Source of the DNA: Dehalococcoidales bacterium
GTDB lineage: Bacteria; Chloroflexota; Dehalococcoidia; Dehalococcoidales; ARS1013
Direction: 5' to 3'
Length of the DNA: 6,334 nt
NCBI GenBank assembly: GCA_002690375.1
Contig: NZEH01000015.1
Span: 1 to 6,334 of the forward strand
A program made the translations under genes and the position numbers. Of this stretch, positions 5,521 through 6,334 are shown one piece after another; the stretch's first letter is position 1, and each line of letters starts with the position of its first letter. The notes below the pieces were generated by a model, which was given only the letters and a program-made list of their open reading frames with translations, made no database searches and was not told where the DNA came from.

Positions 5521-6181
5521 TTAAGCTTCCTAGCTCTCTACCCGAGAGAGCAGTAATTATTCTACTGCCCACCGCAGCTACACTCCCCTTACCATCCACC
5601 TCCAGCAGTCTGCCTCTTTGAGTATAATAATCAATAAGGGGCGCCGTCTCAGTACAATATACCATAAGTCGCTTCCCAACCGTTTCAGCAGTGTCATCAA
5701 GACGCTTCGTAAGCTCGCCGCCGCAGCGGTCACACCTATTCTGAACTCTAGGTGGAGAGCTCTGGCTATGGTAGGGCGTCTGACAGTTAGAGCATATCCA
5801 GCGCCCGCTCAAACGCCTTATCAGCTCTTCTTCAGCAACATTGATGTATACCGCCCAATCTATAGCCTTATTCTGCAGCTTAAGAGCTTTATCCAGTGCC
5901 TCAAGCTGCTCAAGATTTCTGGGAAAACCGTCAAGAATTACCCCATTGTGGCAATCTGGAGCTGACACCCGTTCCAAAACCAGCTGTATCGCTATTTCAT
6001 CAGGTACCAGCAGCCCATTCTCCATATAAGCCTGAACTTTAAGCCCCAATTCATTACCTCGCTCTATAGCTTGCCTGAGCAGGTTACCGGAAGCAATATG
6101 CACCAGACCTAACTCCCGAGCCACATTAGTCGCCTGAGTTCCCTTACCTGAGCCAGGGGCTCCCAAGAAAATAACATACAC
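5504..6181 (-). CDS. adk: Adenylate kinase, zinc-type LID
   Basis: Adk interconverts ATP + AMP and 2 ADP and maintains the cytosolic adenylate balance. The P-loop is GAPGSGKGTQ at residues 8-16 or so. The AMP-binding region has ASGNLLR (30-36), where an STGD/ATGD-type motif is usual, and DGFPRN (84-89) with Arg88. The long LID (about 123-160) carries Cys130, Cys133, Cys150 and Cys153, a four-cysteine zinc site common in Gram-positives and several other phyla. RLDDTAETVGKRL supplies Arg160 and the acidic pair. At 225 residues it is slightly longer than the usual ~214-220, with a polar tail. The start is GTG 6181, set by AGGAG (6188-6192) 6 nt upstream. It starts 9 nt after secY, and its end overlaps map by 17 nt. 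Confidence 0.98.
   Translation of the reverse strand: MYVIFLGAPGSGKGTQATNVARELGLVHIASGNLLRQAIERGNELGLKVQAYMENGLLVPDEIAIQLVLERVSAPDCHNGVILDGFPRNLEQLEALDKALKLQNKAIDWAVYINVAEEELIRRLSGRWICSNCQTPYHSQSSPPRVQNRCDRCGGELTKRLDDTAETVGKRLMVYCTETAPLIDYYTQRGRLLEVDGKGSVAAVGSRIITALSGRELGSLSEHNY
5533..5551 (-). promoter_or_regulatory. Hairpin next to the map ribosome-binding site
   Basis: GCTCTCT (5551-5545) and AGAGAGC (5539-5533) form a perfect 7-bp stem with a 5-nt CGGGT loop. It lies within the adk 3' coding end, one base upstream of AGGAAG (5531-5526), the map ribosome-binding site. It has no T-run, so it is not a terminator. It could modulate map translation, or be coincidental coding sequence. Confidence 0.35.
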
Positions 6182-6187
6182 CCACTA

Positions 6188-6192
6188 CTCCT
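6188..6192 (-). promoter_or_regulatory. Ribosome-binding site deciding the GTG start of adk
   Basis: AGGAG with a 6-nt spacer to GTG 6181. It overlaps the secY stop codon (TAGGAG), so termination of secY and initiation of adk happen at nearly the same place. The nearby ATG at 6177-6175 is out of frame. Confidence 0.7.
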
Positions 6193-6334
6193 ATTTGATA
6201 AAGCCCTCATATCGGCGCATGGTCAGCTGCGCCTCCATCTGCTTCATAGTATCCAGAACAACACCGACCACAATAAGCATGCCAAAGCTAGAAAGCTGAA
6301 TCATCTGAACATTGGTAACCTCACGAGCCATGAA
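6191..6334 (-). CDS. secY: Protein translocase subunit SecY, C-terminal fragment
   Basis: SecY is the channel subunit of the SecYEG translocon in the inner membrane. Only the last 47 codons are in the window; the gene continues past the right edge. The visible part has the end of the last membrane helix (LSSFGMLIVVGVVLDTMKQ) followed by MEAQLTMRRYEGFIK, the characteristic cytosolic C-tail that contacts ribosome and SecA (family form: EAQLxMRxYEGFxK). The reading frame enters the window at its first base on this strand, and the stop is TAG 6193-6191. adk starts 9 nt later, as in many spc operons. There is no sign of truncation other than the window edge. Confidence 0.96.
   Translation of the reverse strand, partial: FMAREVTNVQMIQLSSFGMLIVVGVVLDTMKQMEAQLTMRRYEGFIK

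Noticed and set aside
5618..5965. 115-codon plus-strand open frame opposite adk
   Set aside because: It is fully antisense to an intact adenylate kinase with all motifs; it has no supporting signal.
1..6334. A hidden novel system, mobile element, CRISPR array or RNA gene
   Set aside because: Nearly every base is accounted for by thirteen conserved housekeeping genes; no direct-repeat arrays, tRNA-like folds, transposase motifs or foreign genes were seen.

Overview
The window is the downstream half of a bacterial ribosomal-protein supercluster (end of the spc operon, the alpha operon and the L13/S9 operon). Every gene is on the minus strand, so transcription runs from high to low coordinates. 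Reading in that direction the order is secY (3' end only), adk, map, infA, rpmJ, rpsM, rpsK, rpsD, rpoA, rplQ, truA, rplM and rpsI (5' end only). All thirteen products are recognisable from conserved family motifs. I found no mobile element, CRISPR array, tRNA or rRNA, and no new multigene system.

Organism: a bacterium of moderate GC. Several features fit a Chloroflexota (Dehalococcoidia-like) genome: adk and map sit between secY and infA; rpsD is kept inside the alpha operon; truA, rplM and rpsI follow rplQ without the ECF-transporter genes that usually intervene in Firmicutes; adenylate kinase has a four-cysteine LID; and S4 and L36 keep their zinc sites. This assignment is inference. Actinobacteria share part of the order, and a tree would be needed to decide. 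The odd length, and a corrupted-looking coding sequence at the left edge, suggest a metagenomic contig or scaffold piece.

Layout: 6334-6191 secY C-terminus; 6181-4771 adk and map; 4778-2972 infA, rpmJ, rpsM, rpsK, rpsD (initiation factor and 30S/50S proteins); 2947-1949 RNA polymerase alpha; 1858-1505 rplQ; 1504-1350 a leader or an N-terminal extension of truA; 1349-564 truA; 577-140 rplM; 127-1 rpsI fragment. Spacing is very tight: adk/map, map/infA and truA/rplM overlap, and most other gaps are 4-26 nt. Only the rpoA-rplQ gap (90 nt) and the rplQ-truA gap (about 155 nt) break the pattern. No convincing promoter or terminator is visible, so the set is probably cotranscribed from promoters upstream of the window.

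Functionally the genes couple protein export (SecY), nucleotide supply (Adk), N-terminal methionine removal (Map), initiation (IF-1), ribosome assembly (S13, S11, S4, L36, L17, L13, S9), transcription (alpha) and tRNA pseudouridylation (TruA). The main points for a second look are a possible frame disruption in rpsI at the left edge, an open frame that would extend RpoA if one base were removed, the uncertain truA start, the high share of TTG/GTG starts, and a few hairpins at gene junctions.
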